From assembly GCA_019637875.1 (NCBI GenBank), contig JAHBUW010000001.1, positions 372,001 through 436,000 of the forward strand: a stretch of DNA of 64,000 nt, in the 5' to 3' direction. The stretch's first letter is position 1. Each line of letters opens with the position of its first letter. The position numbers and the translations under genes were made by a program. Below the pieces are notes generated by a model. That model saw nothing but the letters and a program-made list of their open reading frames with translations. It was not told the DNA's origin and searched no databases. Below are positions 50,676 to 59,716 of the stretch, piece after piece. Origin of the DNA: Pseudobdellovibrionaceae bacterium (lineage in GTDB: Bacteria; Bdellovibrionota; Bdellovibrionia; Bdellovibrionales; Bdellovibrionaceae).

Positions 50676-52175
50676 TTACATCCGGCCCTGGCGTTGTGCC
50701 GGAGAGAGCGGGAAGTTGCCGTTGATCCCGTTCGGAGTTCCGACCGGAGCCATCGGGTTGTAAACGCCGGGCTGCGTGCCGAAGGGACTTGCGGTCATGG
50801 TTTGACCGGGAACCAGCGGCGAGAGCGCTCCGGGAACGGCACCCATATTGGCGGGCGCGGTGTGGCCGGGAACCCAGATCTGTCCCGACGGAGCGGGCAG
50901 ACCGTGAGTCAAAGAGACCGGGCCTTGGCCCGTGCCGGGAACGGGTTGAGCGTTGTTACGGACGCCTTGAGTGCGCGCCGCGAGCAGATCCGCGGGAACG
51001 GTTGCGCCGAGCTGCGGGATTCCCGCGTCGAATTCACCGTTGATCACCGCTTCGAAGGGCAAAGTCGTTCCTTGGTGAGTCGCGACCTGACGCAGGCGGG
51101 TTTCGAAGTTTTCGGTGAACATACGGAAGTTCGAGTTCGAAGACTCCAGCATGGTCCGTTGCATGGGGTTGTTCAAAGCCATCATGCAGTTCTCGCCCGA
51201 GAGCGAAGCGCACAGACGCTGTCCGGTCGCGCCGTAGGTTTCGTTCAAGATGAAGGTCTTCGCGGCGTTCGCGGCCGTGGTTTGGTCCTTCGACATGTTC
51301 AAAACCGCATTGTAACGATCACGAGCGCGGGCAACGATGCCTTGAGCCGTCGTGGTCACGAGGTCTTTCTTGATCGTGTTGTCGAATTTCTTCGGCATTT
51401 CGCTCAAGAGCGAGTCGCGGGCTTCGATGGCGGCGGCGTACTCGTCCGTGTTCGTGCCGGCCGACAGACCTTCTTTGATGGATTTCTGCAGGAACTTTTT
51501 GTAGTAAGCGTGGGCCTTCTTCACGCAAGCCTCGCGACGGGTCGAACGCTCTTCGCGTTTACGACGACGCGATCCGGTTTCTTCGTCATCAACCGAGCTC
51601 GAGCAGTTGTCCATGATCGCTTGCAGTTCGTCTTTTTCGCAGGCGATCTGGTCCGAAGTTTCGTCTTCGTCGCACTCGGAAGTGACTTCGGGAGCGCGGC
51701 GACGCTTGGGCTTATCTTCTTTGTTCTTGTCTTTGTCCTTGTCCGCGGCGGCGACATCCGCACCAGGAGTCGCGCGGCCTTTTTTGACTTCGGCGATCGC
51801 GGCTTCCGCCAGCGCGCGCTGCAAGAGCTCCATATTTTGGAAGTTGTCTTGGCTGATCGCGGGAGCTTGGATCTTCCAGCAATCCGAGCAGACGTTACCT
51901 TTCAGGTAGTAGCGGACCGATTTATTTCCGTCGCGGTCGATGATCGTGTAATCGACTTTCACGCCTTCCATCGAACGGTCGTAGCGGCTCAGATCGACTT
52001 CACCCGTGGCATTGGGGGCCGCCGTATCGGTCGAGGCGAACTGCAACTCTTGGGTCAGACCCATTGTCTTATAGTCTTCCCGCGAAATCAGGAAGAGCTC
52101 CGGATTCCAGCTCAGGTTCGCGCCCAAAGCGCCCATCAATCCGAGCATCAGAAAGTAACGAGTTGAGTTTTTCAT
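50676..52175 (-). CDS. Exported protein of unknown function
   Basis: A 499-residue protein with an N-terminal hydrophobic segment (MKNSTRYFLMLGLMGALGAN). The mature part has a CSDC motif (C96, C99), a charged low-complexity stretch (about 125-145, DKDKDKNKEDKPKRRR), a C-rich region with CDEDET and IACEKDE, a helical middle (about 195-330) and a Pro/Gly-rich tail. I do not recognise a family. ATG 52175 was chosen because AGGGAGG precedes it; the upstream open frame is not protein-like. The Cys pattern suggests disulfides or a metal site outside the cytoplasm. Confidence 0.72.
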   Translation of the reverse strand: MKNSTRYFLMLGLMGALGANLSWNPELFLISREDYKTMGLTQELQFASTDTAAPNATGEVDLSRYDRSMEGVKVDYTIIDRDGNKSVRYYLKGNVCSDCWKIQAPAISQDNFQNMELLQRALAEAAIAEVKKGRATPGADVAAADKDKDKNKEDKPKRRRAPEVTSECDEDETSDQIACEKDELQAIMDNCSSSVDDEETGSRRRKREERSTRREACVKKAHAYYKKFLQKSIKEGLSAGTNTDEYAAAIEARDSLLSEMPKKFDNTIKKDLVTTTAQGIVARARDRYNAVLNMSKDQTTAANAAKTFILNETYGATGQRLCASLSGENCMMALNNPMQRTMLESSNSNFRMFTENFETRLRQVATHQGTTLPFEAVINGEFDAGIPQLGATVPADLLAARTQGVRNNAQPVPGTGQGPVSLTHGLPAPSGQIWVPGHTAPANMGAVPGALSPLVPGQTMTASPFGTQPGVYNPMAPVGTPNGINGNFPLSPAQRQGRM

Positions 52176-52457
52176 ATATGCCTCCCTGGATTTCTCCAGC
52201 GGTCTGTTTCCAACACCCTTCCCTAGGGCAAGTCCGGGGCCAGCGGCCAATGGGTGGACAGCGATCGAGCTAACTGCGCGGGACGACGGGATAATCCCGC
52301 CCTGAGACATTCGAGAATCCCTGCCCAAACTGTGGACGGGGGTTCGCGCTGTCTAACAATTTACAGCCCGGGGCCCCTGATTCGGGGAAGAGTGACATTT
52401 CTGGCAGAGAGGTAGGCTCCGCTGGACGAACAGCCAAACAGGGCTTAGATCAAAACG

Positions 52458-53681
52458 GTGAAATTCGTTTTCCCGCGCGCCCCGCGCCCCCAGAACCTGA
52501 CCGATGAGTCGTGGAACGCATGGACCTGGCAGCTCCAAAACGCCAGCAAAAGCCGCGAGCATTTCGAAGCGCGCTTCGTTTTGACCGATTCCGAGAAGCG
52601 CGGTTTCGACGAGGGGCGCGAGCTGTTCCAAGTCCGCGCGACACCCTACTACCTAAGCCTGATCGGTGATGACGTCGACGATCCCGTCCGCCGCATGATC
52701 TTCCCGCAAGCCGCCGAGCTTGAGGTCGGCGCGCAAAGCGAAGCCGATCCTCTGGGCGAAAAGCGCAATAGCCCCGTAGCGCGCATCCTGCACCGCTACC
52801 CGGACCGCGTACTTTTTTTGGTGACGGACCTCTGTTCGGTTTACTGCCGCTACTGCACGCGCAAACACTTCACCGGCCAAGACCAGGCGATGCCCAAGGC
52901 CGACGAATACGCCCGCGCGCTTGACTACATCCGCACGCATCCCGGAATTCGCGAAGTGATCCTGTCCGGCGGCGATCCGCTGACGTTAGGGGACAAACAT
53001 CTTGAGCGCATCCTGACCGATCTGCGCGCCATCGAACATGTCGAGATCATCCGCGTGGGGACGCGGATGCCCGTCGTCTGTCCGATGCGCGTGACGCCGG
53101 AGCTGGTGCGTATTCTGCGCGCCGCGCGTCCGGTCTATTTGATGACCCACTTCAACCACCCGCGTGAACTGACCGAAGAGGCCGTCACCGCGCTCGAACG
53201 TTTGGTTGACCACGGAATTCCGGTGATGAACCAAATGGTGCTTCTGAACGGCGTGAACAATCATCCCGCCATCGTGCAGGCGTTGGCCCGCCGGCTGCTG
53301 TTTTTGCGCGTGAAGCCCTACTATATGTTCCAGTGCGATCCTTCGCGCGGCACCGATCACTTGCGGACCTCGGTGGACGAGTCGCTCACGATTCAGCGTG
53401 AATTGTGGGGTACGCTTTCGGGGCTGGCGATGCCGACCTTGTCGCTCGATATCCCGAACGGCGGTGGCAAGACAACATTGGCCCCGAACTTTCTGGTCGA
53501 ACAGGAAGAGGGACGCCGCGTTTACCGGGGCTGGGACGGCGTCACCGGCGAATACGTGAATCCCGATCCCGCAGGTCACCGTCTGCCTGCGGATTGGCGT
53601 GACTACGATCCGGAATGGCAGCGCACGCGCGACGCCAAAAACTGGACGACCGCCAACCGCGATCCCGAAGCCGAGATCTAA
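52458..53681 (+). CDS. KamA-family radical SAM aminomutase
   Basis: A 407-residue enzyme of the lysine 2,3-aminomutase family, which interconverts alpha- and beta-amino acids with SAM, a 4Fe-4S cluster and PLP. The cluster motif is C126-x3-C130-x2-C133 in CSVYCRYCTRKHF. Other conserved parts are VILSGGDPL, RVGTRMPVV, MTHFNHPREL, FQCDPSRGTDHLRTSV and LDIPNGGGK, the last near the PLP Lys. GTG 52458 lacks a clear SD. It may be KamA or a relative used for EF-P modification (EpmB) or another amino acid; no efp or epmA gene is adjacent. Confidence 0.88.
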   Translation: MKFVFPRAPRPQNLTDESWNAWTWQLQNASKSREHFEARFVLTDSEKRGFDEGRELFQVRATPYYLSLIGDDVDDPVRRMIFPQAAELEVGAQSEADPLGEKRNSPVARILHRYPDRVLFLVTDLCSVYCRYCTRKHFTGQDQAMPKADEYARALDYIRTHPGIREVILSGGDPLTLGDKHLERILTDLRAIEHVEIIRVGTRMPVVCPMRVTPELVRILRAARPVYLMTHFNHPRELTEEAVTALERLVDHGIPVMNQMVLLNGVNNHPAIVQALARRLLFLRVKPYYMFQCDPSRGTDHLRTSVDESLTIQRELWGTLSGLAMPTLSLDIPNGGGKTTLAPNFLVEQEEGRRVYRGWDGVTGEYVNPDPAGHRLPADWRDYDPEWQRTRDAKNWTTANRDPEAEI

Positions 53682-54634
53682 TTGTTCGCTAAATAGTTCT
53701 GCGCTCGCGATTTTTCTTCGGCGAGTTCGCGTCCGAAAACCTCGTTCAGCACGCGCGCCAGTTCCTCGGCGCCGGCCAAGGGTGTCGCCTTCAAGACTTC
53801 GTCGAGCTCATCGGCCATCGTTTGCGCATTCGGATAACGCAGATCGCGCGCGACCGCGAGGGCGTTGTCCAAAACCCAATCGAGCTTCGCCTGTGCCGGA
53901 TCGGGCAGCGCGTGCAAACGCGGAAGCTCTGCGCGCGCATTGAGCTGGAAGGTCTCCATGTCGGTGGCCCCCAGAAATGCGGGGCGACCGCTCAGCATCT
54001 CGCGCAGCACGAGTCCCAAAGAGTAAACATCCGAGCGTTGATCGAGCGGCTCCATGCGCGCCTGTTCGGGGCTCATGTACGAGAACTTGCCTTTGATCGT
54101 TCCGGGCTGGGTCTGTTCCAGCTGGGCTGCGGATTTTGCGACCCCAAGGCCCATCATCTTCACGCGACCGTCGCTGGTCAGGAAGATGTCGTTCGGCGAA
54201 AGATCGCGTTTGATGATGTTCAGGGGCGCGCCGCCTTCGCTGGCCTGGTGCAAACTCACCAAGGCGCGGGCGAGTTCGCGGGCGATGTAAATCGCGAGCG
54301 GCGCGGGAAGGGGCTCGGACTCGCGCTCGTCCAGCAGGCGTTCCAGCGAGCGGCCGTGCAGATACTCGGTCACGATGTACATGCGACCGTCGATTTCACC
54401 GTCCTCGACGAAGCTTTCCAGATTGGGATGATTCAGATTGCGCGCGATCGCGCATTCGTGGCGGAACATCTTTCGGAAGTCCGGCACCTCGGCCAGATTG
54501 GGATGCATCCGTTTTACGGCGTAAAGTTTCGGGACGCCGGTCTCACGTTGGGCGATGGCCAGGAAGATTTCCGCCATCGCCGAGGTGACTAATTTTTCGA
54601 GCAGAACATAAGGTCCAAAGATTTGCGCGGCCAT
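53678..54634 (-). CDS. Ser/Thr kinase-fold protein, probable pseudokinase
   Basis: A 318-residue protein with the Hanks-type kinase fold. K41 (YAVKRM), alphaC E60 (RHE) and activation-segment YMSPEQ are kept. The Gly-loop is gone (LEKLVTSAMAEIFLA). The catalytic loop reads KRDLSPND, so HRD His becomes Lys and the Mg-binding Asn becomes Asp149. DFG is replaced by G162-L-G. The missing Mg-binding Asp makes a classical kinase activity doubtful. The C-terminal 100 residues are helical. Cytoplasmic; no membrane segment is present. It is convergent with kamA (4-bp overlap). Confidence 0.82.
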   Translation of the reverse strand: MAAQIFGPYVLLEKLVTSAMAEIFLAIAQRETGVPKLYAVKRMHPNLAEVPDFRKMFRHECAIARNLNHPNLESFVEDGEIDGRMYIVTEYLHGRSLERLLDERESEPLPAPLAIYIARELARALVSLHQASEGGAPLNIIKRDLSPNDIFLTSDGRVKMMGLGVAKSAAQLEQTQPGTIKGKFSYMSPEQARMEPLDQRSDVYSLGLVLREMLSGRPAFLGATDMETFQLNARAELPRLHALPDPAQAKLDWVLDNALAVARDLRYPNAQTMADELDEVLKATPLAGAEELARVLNEVFGRELAEEKSRAQNYLANN

Positions 54635-54673
54635 GCCTCAACAGCCTGGGCGCCGGACCATGGATTGTCGAGT

Positions 54674-54937
54674 CTAGATCTTATCTTCATCGGGTTCGCG
54701 GGGAGCCGGGGCCGGGGGTGCGGTAGGCACTTCGGGTTTGCAGACCTCGTCGTACTCTTCCCACGAGTCGAAGCACATATTGGAGTCCACGGGGTCGGGC
54801 GAGGTGCAGCAGTTGCCGTCCCAGTCATCGCCCTCGCGCTCGTAATTGAAGGCCTGACGGGCGGAGGCATTGAAGCTTTGGGTCCAACCGGGGATCGCGG
54901 CAAGAATCAGGATCAACGACAATGACAGGGCTTTCAT
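54674..54937 (-). CDS. Small secreted Cys-containing protein
   Basis: An 87-residue exported protein. Signal peptide MKALSLSLILILAAIPGWTQ, then a mature part of about 67 residues with four Cys (C43, C44, C55, C66) in an acidic, Asp/Glu-rich setting and a Pro-rich end. SD AGGAGG precedes ATG 54937. Family unknown. It lies between uvrD and the pseudokinase gene on the same strand with gaps of 88 and 39 bp. Confidence 0.7.
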   Translation of the reverse strand: MKALSLSLILILAAIPGWTQSFNASARQAFNYEREGDDWDGNCCTSPDPVDSNMCFDSWEEYDEVCKPEVPTAPPAPAPREPDEDKI

Positions 54938-55025
54938 GGGGCCTCCTGCGCACGGAGTTAACGAAGCCCCGGTCCTGAGGCAAGGGGTCGGACAAGAGTG
55001 GCGCGTCAATTCACGAACAAGTGAA

Positions 55026-57314
55026 TTAAACGCGCTCCAAGCGTGCATATTTTGCGACGAACTTCTTGATGGTTTGGTCCGCGAACAAAACGCTGACCTT
55101 CATCTGCTCGCCCATGCCTTCGGTTTGGTAGATGGTACCCACCCCGAAGGTGGGGTGGCGAACGCGCATCCCATTCGTCAGCGGCGCGCCCGCATCGGCG
55201 TCGTCCGAGAAGCTCTGCGCCTCGAAACCGCGGTCGTTCTCGCGTCCCGGCGTGCGCATCTTGCTGCGGAAGCTGTTGTCGGACACGGCAGAAGACCCGG
55301 CGTAAGAGCCGGCGCCGCCACCATATCGATCCAGGAATTTCGGCGTTTCGACCCCCGTTTGGAAGTCGAGCGCGTCCTTCGGAATCTCGTTGAGGAAGCG
55401 CGACGGGGGATTCATCTGCTCTTGGCCCCAGACGCGGCGACTGCGTGCATACGAGAGATGGAGCTTCTTGCGCGCGCGGGTCATGCCCACGTACGCCAAG
55501 CGGCGCTCTTCCTCGATGTTTTTATCCTCGCCGTCATCGGACTGCATTGACGAGGGGAACAGGTTCTCTTCCCAGCCCACGACGAAGACGTGGTTGTACT
55601 CCAGCCCCTTCGAAAGGTGCAGGGTCATCAGCGTCACCGCGCGATCATCTTGCTGAACCGAATCCAGATCCGAAACCAAGGCCATCTCTTCCAGGAAGGT
55701 CTGCAACGAAGCGTCCGTGCGTTCCTTCTGGAACTGCGCCATGGCGTTGCCGAGTTCCTCTAAGTTGCTGATGCGGGCGTCGGCTTCGACGCTCTCTTCG
55801 GTTTTCAGGCGCTGCACGTACTCGGTCTTGTCGATGACCGTGGTGTACAGATCAAGAAGCGTGAGTTGTTCGGCCAAGCCGGTCATCTCGTCGATCAGAT
55901 TCAGGAAGCCGCGCAGTTTGGAGGTCGTCCCCGCGTTGAACTCGCGGTGATCGACCGCATGGCGGGCGGCGTTCATCAGGGTCATCTTGCCCTGGAAGGC
56001 CATGGCCTCGAGCTTTTCGATAGTGGTCTTCCCGATCCCGCGCGCGGGGGAGTTCACCGCTCTTTTGAACGAGATATCGTCCGCCGGATTCAGGATGAGC
56101 TTCAGGTAAGCGAGGATGTCCTTCACTTCCGCGCGGTCGTAGAAGCGCACGCCGCCCACGATCTTGTAGGGGATCGAGTTCATGCGCAGATGTTCTTCAA
56201 GGACGCGCGACTGCGCGTTGGTGCGGTAGAAAACCGCGACCTCTTCGTAAGAGGTTTCGCCGTTCGCGATCAGGCGCTGGATTTCGCGCACGACCCAGCG
56301 GGCTTCGTCGTAGTCCGTGCGCTCTTCGCGCAGCACGATCTTTTCGCCCGGGTCATTTTCGGTGAACAGTGTCTTGTCTTTGCGTTCGGTGTTGTTGCGA
56401 ATCACGCTCGAGGCCGCCGAAACGATGGTATTCGTCGAACGGTAGTTCTGTTCGAGCTTCACGACCTTCGCTTCGGGGAAGTCCTTTTCGAAGTCCAGGA
56501 TGTTCGAGATGTCCGCGCCCCGCCAGCTGTAGATCGACTGGTCCTCGTCCCCGACGACGCACAGGTTGCGGTGCTGCTCGGACAGCAGTTTGATGATCCG
56601 GTATTGAAGGTTGTTGGTGTCTTGATACTCGTCGACCAGAACGTAACGGAATTTTTGCCGGTATTGCTGAAGAACGTCGGGATACATCCGGAAAAGCTCG
56701 TAGACCTTCAGAAGCAAATCGCCGAAATCCAGCGAGTTCGCTTTTTTCATTTCGGCTTCGTAGTGGCGGTAGACATCCAGCGTTTGGTTGTCGATGTAGA
56801 CCTTCGAGGACTTCTCGGCTTCTTGCGGCCCGTACCCCAGCATCTTCAAGTTGTTGATGCGATTTTTGAAGGTCTTCGCGGGCGTGATTTTGTCCGAGAT
56901 GTTCAGCGCGTTCATGACCCGCTTGATCTGGGCGAGCTGATCGCTGTCGTCATAGATGACGAAGCCGCGTTTGTAATCCAGTAGCTCGATCGTCTGGCGC
57001 AGGATCCGCACGCAGGCACTGTGGAAGGTCGTGATCCACAGCGGTTCGTAAAGCTGCGGGCGCATATCGGTCATCAGGTCGAAGACCCGCGACTCCATTT
57101 CGCGCGCGGCTTTATTCGTGAACGTGACGGCCAGGATTTCCGAGGGCGCGGCCTTGCGCAGCTGAATCATGCGGGCGATCCGGTGGGTCAGCACGCGCGT
57201 TTTCCCCGATCCTGCTCCGGCCAGGATCAAAAGCGGTCCGTCGATGGTTTGGACGGCTTCGGCTTGGGGGGGATTCATGCCCCGCAGAAGGGGGTCGCTG
57301 CCATTTTGTGTCAC
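55026..57314 (-). CDS. pcrA: UvrD/PcrA-type DNA helicase
   Basis: A 762-residue superfamily 1A helicase for repair and conflict resolution at replication. Walker A AGAGSGKTR (GAGSGKT 33-39), DEYQDTNNLQYRI, VGDEDQSIYSWRGA, NYRSTNTI, LMTLHLSKGLEYNHVFVVGW and VGMTRARKKL are all present. The C-terminal RHPTFGVGTI and VLFADQTIKKF segment is the Tudor-like tail typical of PcrA. GTG 57314 has an AGAAGG-type SD. The divergent gene is a lipoprotein metallopeptidase. Confidence 0.96.
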   Translation of the reverse strand: MTQNGSDPLLRGMNPPQAEAVQTIDGPLLILAGAGSGKTRVLTHRIARMIQLRKAAPSEILAVTFTNKAAREMESRVFDLMTDMRPQLYEPLWITTFHSACVRILRQTIELLDYKRGFVIYDDSDQLAQIKRVMNALNISDKITPAKTFKNRINNLKMLGYGPQEAEKSSKVYIDNQTLDVYRHYEAEMKKANSLDFGDLLLKVYELFRMYPDVLQQYRQKFRYVLVDEYQDTNNLQYRIIKLLSEQHRNLCVVGDEDQSIYSWRGADISNILDFEKDFPEAKVVKLEQNYRSTNTIVSAASSVIRNNTERKDKTLFTENDPGEKIVLREERTDYDEARWVVREIQRLIANGETSYEEVAVFYRTNAQSRVLEEHLRMNSIPYKIVGGVRFYDRAEVKDILAYLKLILNPADDISFKRAVNSPARGIGKTTIEKLEAMAFQGKMTLMNAARHAVDHREFNAGTTSKLRGFLNLIDEMTGLAEQLTLLDLYTTVIDKTEYVQRLKTEESVEADARISNLEELGNAMAQFQKERTDASLQTFLEEMALVSDLDSVQQDDRAVTLMTLHLSKGLEYNHVFVVGWEENLFPSSMQSDDGEDKNIEEERRLAYVGMTRARKKLHLSYARSRRVWGQEQMNPPSRFLNEIPKDALDFQTGVETPKFLDRYGGGAGSYAGSSAVSDNSFRSKMRTPGRENDRGFEAQSFSDDADAGAPLTNGMRVRHPTFGVGTIYQTEGMGEQMKVSVLFADQTIKKFVAKYARLERV

Positions 57315-57446
57315 CGATGTCTACCTTCTGGTTACAGGGGTTTAGGTCAGGTCGAAGACCGGGCCGTTCAGGGCTAAAAAAAGCCGAAAACGGTGGCCAA
57401 CATTTTGCTGAAAGGGCTGCGGAGTCAAGCTTCGACTGGAGGACCC

Positions 57447-58811
57447 ATGAGACGGCCCACATTCTACGGAATCACATTGATTCTGTGCCTGTATGCCAGC
57501 CTCATGACCGCGTGCTCTTTCGTTGCCACCGAGCAGGGTTCGCAAGGCGGACACCGGGTTCTCATCCCGTGGTCATCGGACGGGCAGTATAAGTTCCAGT
57601 CCGTGACCCTCAATTACCTTCTGAATTTGCCGAGCCTGACCGGAAAGTCCGCGCTCTTCATGTTGAGCCCCAGCGTTGTCGATAGCCGCCTGGCGGGCTT
57701 TCAGCCCCGCGTGCGCACCTTCCGTGATGGCGACGGGGTTTACGTCCCCACGGACGAGCTCAGCCTGCATTTGCTGACCCTTTATGCGCACATCGAAAAG
57801 CTCCAGGATCTCGATGCGGCCGTCGGTTTGGGAGATCTGCTCCCGAAGCCCCGCATCGTGGGCGTCGAAGTCCGCATTCCGCAGAAGCAACGCGGGCAGG
57901 TGGAAAACAATGCGCTCTACAGTCCGCAACTCGATGCGCTGCTGTTCGTTCCGTACAAAGGCGACGACTTGCCGCTGACCGTGAACGCGGGTGTCGTCGC
58001 GCACGAGCACTTCCACTCGCTTTTCAATTACCTCGTCTTGAAGCCCGCGAAGGCGAAAATCAAAGCGATCCGCGCGGCGCAGGTTCACCCCGGCGAAGAG
58101 AAAATCCTGCGGGAAGTTTTCGAGGACATTCCTGAAAACGCGCGCGTCACCGACGGCACGGTCAGCGTGGGAACGGAAAGCGTCGGTCAAACGAAACCCG
58201 GCGTCGTCCCCGGCGAAGAGGACATCGGTAAAGAGATTGGTCCGACGAGCATCGGCCAAGAGTCGGTCGGTCTCGAGGACTGGGAAGTGTACCACGTGAA
58301 CTTGTTGCGCGCGATGAACGAGGGACTCGCCGACGTTTGGGGTTGGATCTACTCGGGAGACAACATCTTCGTCCGTCGCTCCATCCCGGTCGTGCAGAAG
58401 ACGCGCGATCTCGAGCTGAGCGGTCAGCAGCGTCTGTACTCCATGGAGAGTTTCCGTCAGATGACTTTGGCGGCCTCGATCGCGGGCGATGAGTCCGTTC
58501 GCGCCTACGAGCTGGGTACGATCTACGCGCGCGCCGTGAAGAACGTTTTCGAGCCCGAAATGAAGAAGGCCGGACGCACGCGTTTGGATCTGGCCAAGAT
58601 CGTGGTGAAGGTGCTGCCGAAGTTGAAGGACGGCATCGAAGCACTTGATAAATCGCAGTGGATGAAACCCGGCGCGCTCATGGAGATGTTCGCGCGCGAA
58701 CTTCCCGCCGATCAGCGCGAGCTCTGCGCGCCGCTGCTCCGTGCGGACGCGGAGATGGGCGAAGCCACGATCACCGAAATGTGCGAGAAGCTCGCGAAGG
58801 AGGCTCCGTGA
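57447..58811 (+). CDS. Lipoprotein zinc metallopeptidase-like protein
   Basis: A 454-residue predicted lipoprotein (signal MRRPTFYGITLILCLYASLM, C23). It has a gluzincin motif HEHFH at 186-190 (VVAHEHFHSLFNYLV) and a possible third-ligand helix NEGLADVWGW (E292, D296), similar to thermolysin-like peptidases. The two motifs are about 100 residues apart, much more than the usual 20-25, with an inserted Gly/Val/Glu-rich stretch containing repeated VGTESVGQ and SIGQESVG phrases. SD GGAGG precedes ATG 57447. Its stop overlaps the next gene (GTGA). Confidence 0.78.
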   Translation: MRRPTFYGITLILCLYASLMTACSFVATEQGSQGGHRVLIPWSSDGQYKFQSVTLNYLLNLPSLTGKSALFMLSPSVVDSRLAGFQPRVRTFRDGDGVYVPTDELSLHLLTLYAHIEKLQDLDAAVGLGDLLPKPRIVGVEVRIPQKQRGQVENNALYSPQLDALLFVPYKGDDLPLTVNAGVVAHEHFHSLFNYLVLKPAKAKIKAIRAAQVHPGEEKILREVFEDIPENARVTDGTVSVGTESVGQTKPGVVPGEEDIGKEIGPTSIGQESVGLEDWEVYHVNLLRAMNEGLADVWGWIYSGDNIFVRRSIPVVQKTRDLELSGQQRLYSMESFRQMTLAASIAGDESVRAYELGTIYARAVKNVFEPEMKKAGRTRLDLAKIVVKVLPKLKDGIEALDKSQWMKPGALMEMFARELPADQRELCAPLLRADAEMGEATITEMCEKLAKEAP

Positions 58812-59635
58812 AGAGCCTGATCGTCGTGGCTTTGTCTTTAGGCTTGTCTTCCCACGCGCTGGCGCAGGGACGAATCAGCGTTCGCCCGGCGTCGGCGCCC
58901 GCGCACCGTGCCGCGAAGATTGTCGACCCGTCGACATTGACCTCGGAGGCGCCCGTTCACCGCTCCTCACTGGTGGCGATGAATCCCGGTCGCGCGACCC
59001 GCGCGAAGAACGTTCGTTCGCGTTCGGCGAAGTCCGCACCACGTTTGGCGACTCAAGCGAAACGCCCGCTGATGATCGCGGCAACCAGTGTGACCGAAAG
59101 CACTCCGGACGTGGCGAAAGCGCCGACCGAGCGTCGGGCCGCGGCTCCGCAACGGGATTTCACCGCGCTCGTTTCGGTGGGTCTTGATATGCGTGGCGAA
59201 CGCGATCAGCAGCAGTCCACCATCCCGCGCTCGTGGCCCACGTTGACTCTCGGTTTGGGCGTGAAACCTTGGATGGGACTTCTGGAGTACGCGAGCTTCA
59301 GCGAAAACTCCGGCAACAACGCGCTGAACGTGCAACGCAAAGTCGAAACTTTACTCTTGTGGGGCCACTGGGCGCCGGATGAAGAGTGGGTCGTGCAACC
59401 CTATATGGGAATCGGCTTCGGCGGTTACCGCACGAGCGCCGAGATGACTTTGTATTCGGAGCGGACGGGTTCACAAGGCAAATGGATCGAGCACGGCGCG
59501 GGTGCGCTGGGCCTGCGTTTAGCGCAACTGAGCCCCTTCTTGCTGGCCGTCGAGGGTCGCGTGCACATGAACCGTGAACTGGATCCCAGTCCCACCTTGA
59601 GCGGCATGCTCAAAATCGGATTCATTCTGGAATAA
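58808..59635 (+). CDS. Exported, barrel-like partner protein
   Basis: A 275-residue exported protein. Signal peptide MKSLIVVALSLGLSSHALAQ, a basic Ala/Arg-rich linker (about 20-120), then a C-terminal half of alternating strands (FTALVSVGLDMRGERDQQQS, LTLGLGVKPWMGLLEYASFS) ending GMLKIGFILE, which resembles a small outer-membrane beta-barrel or OmpA-like fold without the peptidoglycan domain. GTG 58808 is coupled to the metallopeptidase stop, so the two probably work together at the outer membrane. Confidence 0.75.
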   Translation: MKSLIVVALSLGLSSHALAQGRISVRPASAPAHRAAKIVDPSTLTSEAPVHRSSLVAMNPGRATRAKNVRSRSAKSAPRLATQAKRPLMIAATSVTESTPDVAKAPTERRAAAPQRDFTALVSVGLDMRGERDQQQSTIPRSWPTLTLGLGVKPWMGLLEYASFSENSGNNALNVQRKVETLLLWGHWAPDEEWVVQPYMGIGFGGYRTSAEMTLYSERTGSQGKWIEHGAGALGLRLAQLSPFLLAVEGRVHMNRELDPSPTLSGMLKIGFILE

Positions 59636-59636
59636 A

Positions 59637-59663
59637 AAAACCCGCCGTATCCGGGCGGGTTTT
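59637..59663. terminator. Bidirectional intrinsic terminator
   Basis: AAAACCCGCC and GGCGGGTTTT around a GTATCCG loop. It separates the barrel gene from the converging SPOR gene. Confidence 0.9.
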
Positions 59664-59716
59664 CATCACGTCGAAATTTTGACGGCAATTTACTTCGTGA
59701 TCTGCCTACTGGAAAA

